Assembly (NCBI GenBank): GCA_002451555.1
Contig: DKCU01000090.1
Span: 11,772-17,998, forward strand
DNA length: 6,227 nucleotides
Origin: Candidatus Segatella albertsiae
GTDB taxonomy: Bacteria > Bacteroidota > Bacteroidia > Bacteroidales > Bacteroidaceae
Direction of reading: 5' to 3'
The position numbers and the translations under genes were made by a program. Below, one piece after another: positions 5,833-6,227 of the stretch. Within the stretch, counting starts at the first letter, position 1; each line of letters opens with the position of its first letter. The notes under the pieces are model-generated. The model had not been told where the DNA came from. It did no database searches and saw nothing but the letters and a program-made list of their open reading frames with translations.

Positions 5833-6227
5833 ATGAAGAAAACTTTGAGAGATTGTTTGCTGGTGACTACCCTCTTAATGTCACCGGGCGTGATACAACC
5901 CATCGTAGCCCAAGGACAAAACCAGGAAATCGTCATCAACATGAAGAATGAGAGCCTCGCCAAAGCGTTCAAGCGATTGGAAAAGGCTACCAAGTACAAG
6001 GTACTCTACGCCAACGAAGACGTAGAGGGACTAACTGTGAGTCGCAACATCAAGGCTTCCAATGTACAAGAAGCCATGATACAGCTCCTCACAGGCAAAG
6101 GGCTGACCTTTAAGATAGACAAACAATTCATCACCGTTACCAAGGGAACATTGCACGTCTCAAAAGGAGCCGGCGAGTTTTACGACATCAAGGGAAAGGT
6201 AGTCGATGAGAACGGTGTCGAACTGCC
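5833..6227 (+). CDS. SusC/RagA-type TonB-dependent outer-membrane protein with STN domain (N-terminal part, cut by window end)
   Basis: Only the first 131 codons and two bases are present; the frame is still open at the window edge. Residues 1-26 form a signal peptide (MKKTLRDCLLVTTLLMSP..., cleavage probably near VAQ at 25-27). Residues about 33-105 form an STN (secretin and TonB N-terminus) domain (INMKNESLAKAFKRLEKATKYKVLYAN, then NVQEAMIQLLTGKGLTFKI). DIKGKVVDENGVELP from 118 begins the carboxypeptidase-regulatory-like domain that precedes the plug and barrel in SusC-type proteins. The STN domain marks the signalling subclass, which contacts a FecR anti-sigma factor in the periplasm, in keeping with the fecR and ECF genes upstream. 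The start ATG has no Shine-Dalgarno, but the signal peptide begins there. The imported ligand cannot be told from this part; a SusD-like lipoprotein gene is expected just downstream. Confidence 0.92.
   Translation, partial: MKKTLRDCLLVTTLLMSPGVIQPIVAQGQNQEIVINMKNESLAKAFKRLEKATKYKVLYANEDVEGLTVSRNIKASNVQEAMIQLLTGKGLTFKIDKQFITVTKGTLHVSKGAGEFYDIKGKVVDENGVEL

Overview
The window looks like a chromosomal segment of a Bacteroidales bacterium, most likely Prevotella/Segatella. The reasons are the Bacteroidetes-type TAnnTTTG promoter elements, the lack of Shine-Dalgarno sequences before most starts, and an ECF sigma / FecR anti-sigma / STN-containing SusC-type outer-membrane protein set, which is typical of that phylum. 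The genus is an inference from overall look only.

Left part (1-2100, minus strand): a purine salvage pair. A guanine deaminase (guaD, 1528-1995) has its own promoter and a strong terminator. Downstream of it lies a separately promoted NCS2-family xanthine/uracil-type nucleobase permease (55-1359). Together they would import purine bases and convert guanine to xanthine.

Right part (2130-6227, plus strand): a cell-surface signalling locus. An ECF sigma factor (2231-2737) is read from a housekeeping-type promoter. Next come its probable FecR-family membrane anti-sigma factor (2904-4091) and, at the window edge, the first 131 codons of a SusC/RagA-type TonB-dependent transporter with an N-terminal STN signalling domain (5833 to beyond 6227). 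The fecR and susC-like genes each carry the same upstream bipartite element, GGGTGT-N17-CGA, which I propose is the promoter read by the ECF sigma factor. The expected circuit is: ligand at the SusC-like protein, STN domain contacts FecR, FecR releases sigma, and sigma transcribes fecR and the susC-like gene.

Between fecR and the susC-like gene sits an apparently independent cassette (about 4220-5755). It has its own TAnnTTTG promoter element, a leader made almost entirely of four copies of a 19-bp repeat at an exact 33-bp period, an AT-richer gene for an AAA-type ATPase with DUF4143 and PD-(D/E)XK-like C-terminal parts (4354-5706), and a strong intrinsic terminator. The start codon of the ATPase is embedded in the last repeat. 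This repeat-led ATPase cassette is the most unusual item in the window. No tRNA, rRNA, CRISPR array or insertion sequence was seen, and no gene-free stretch exceeds 300 bases.
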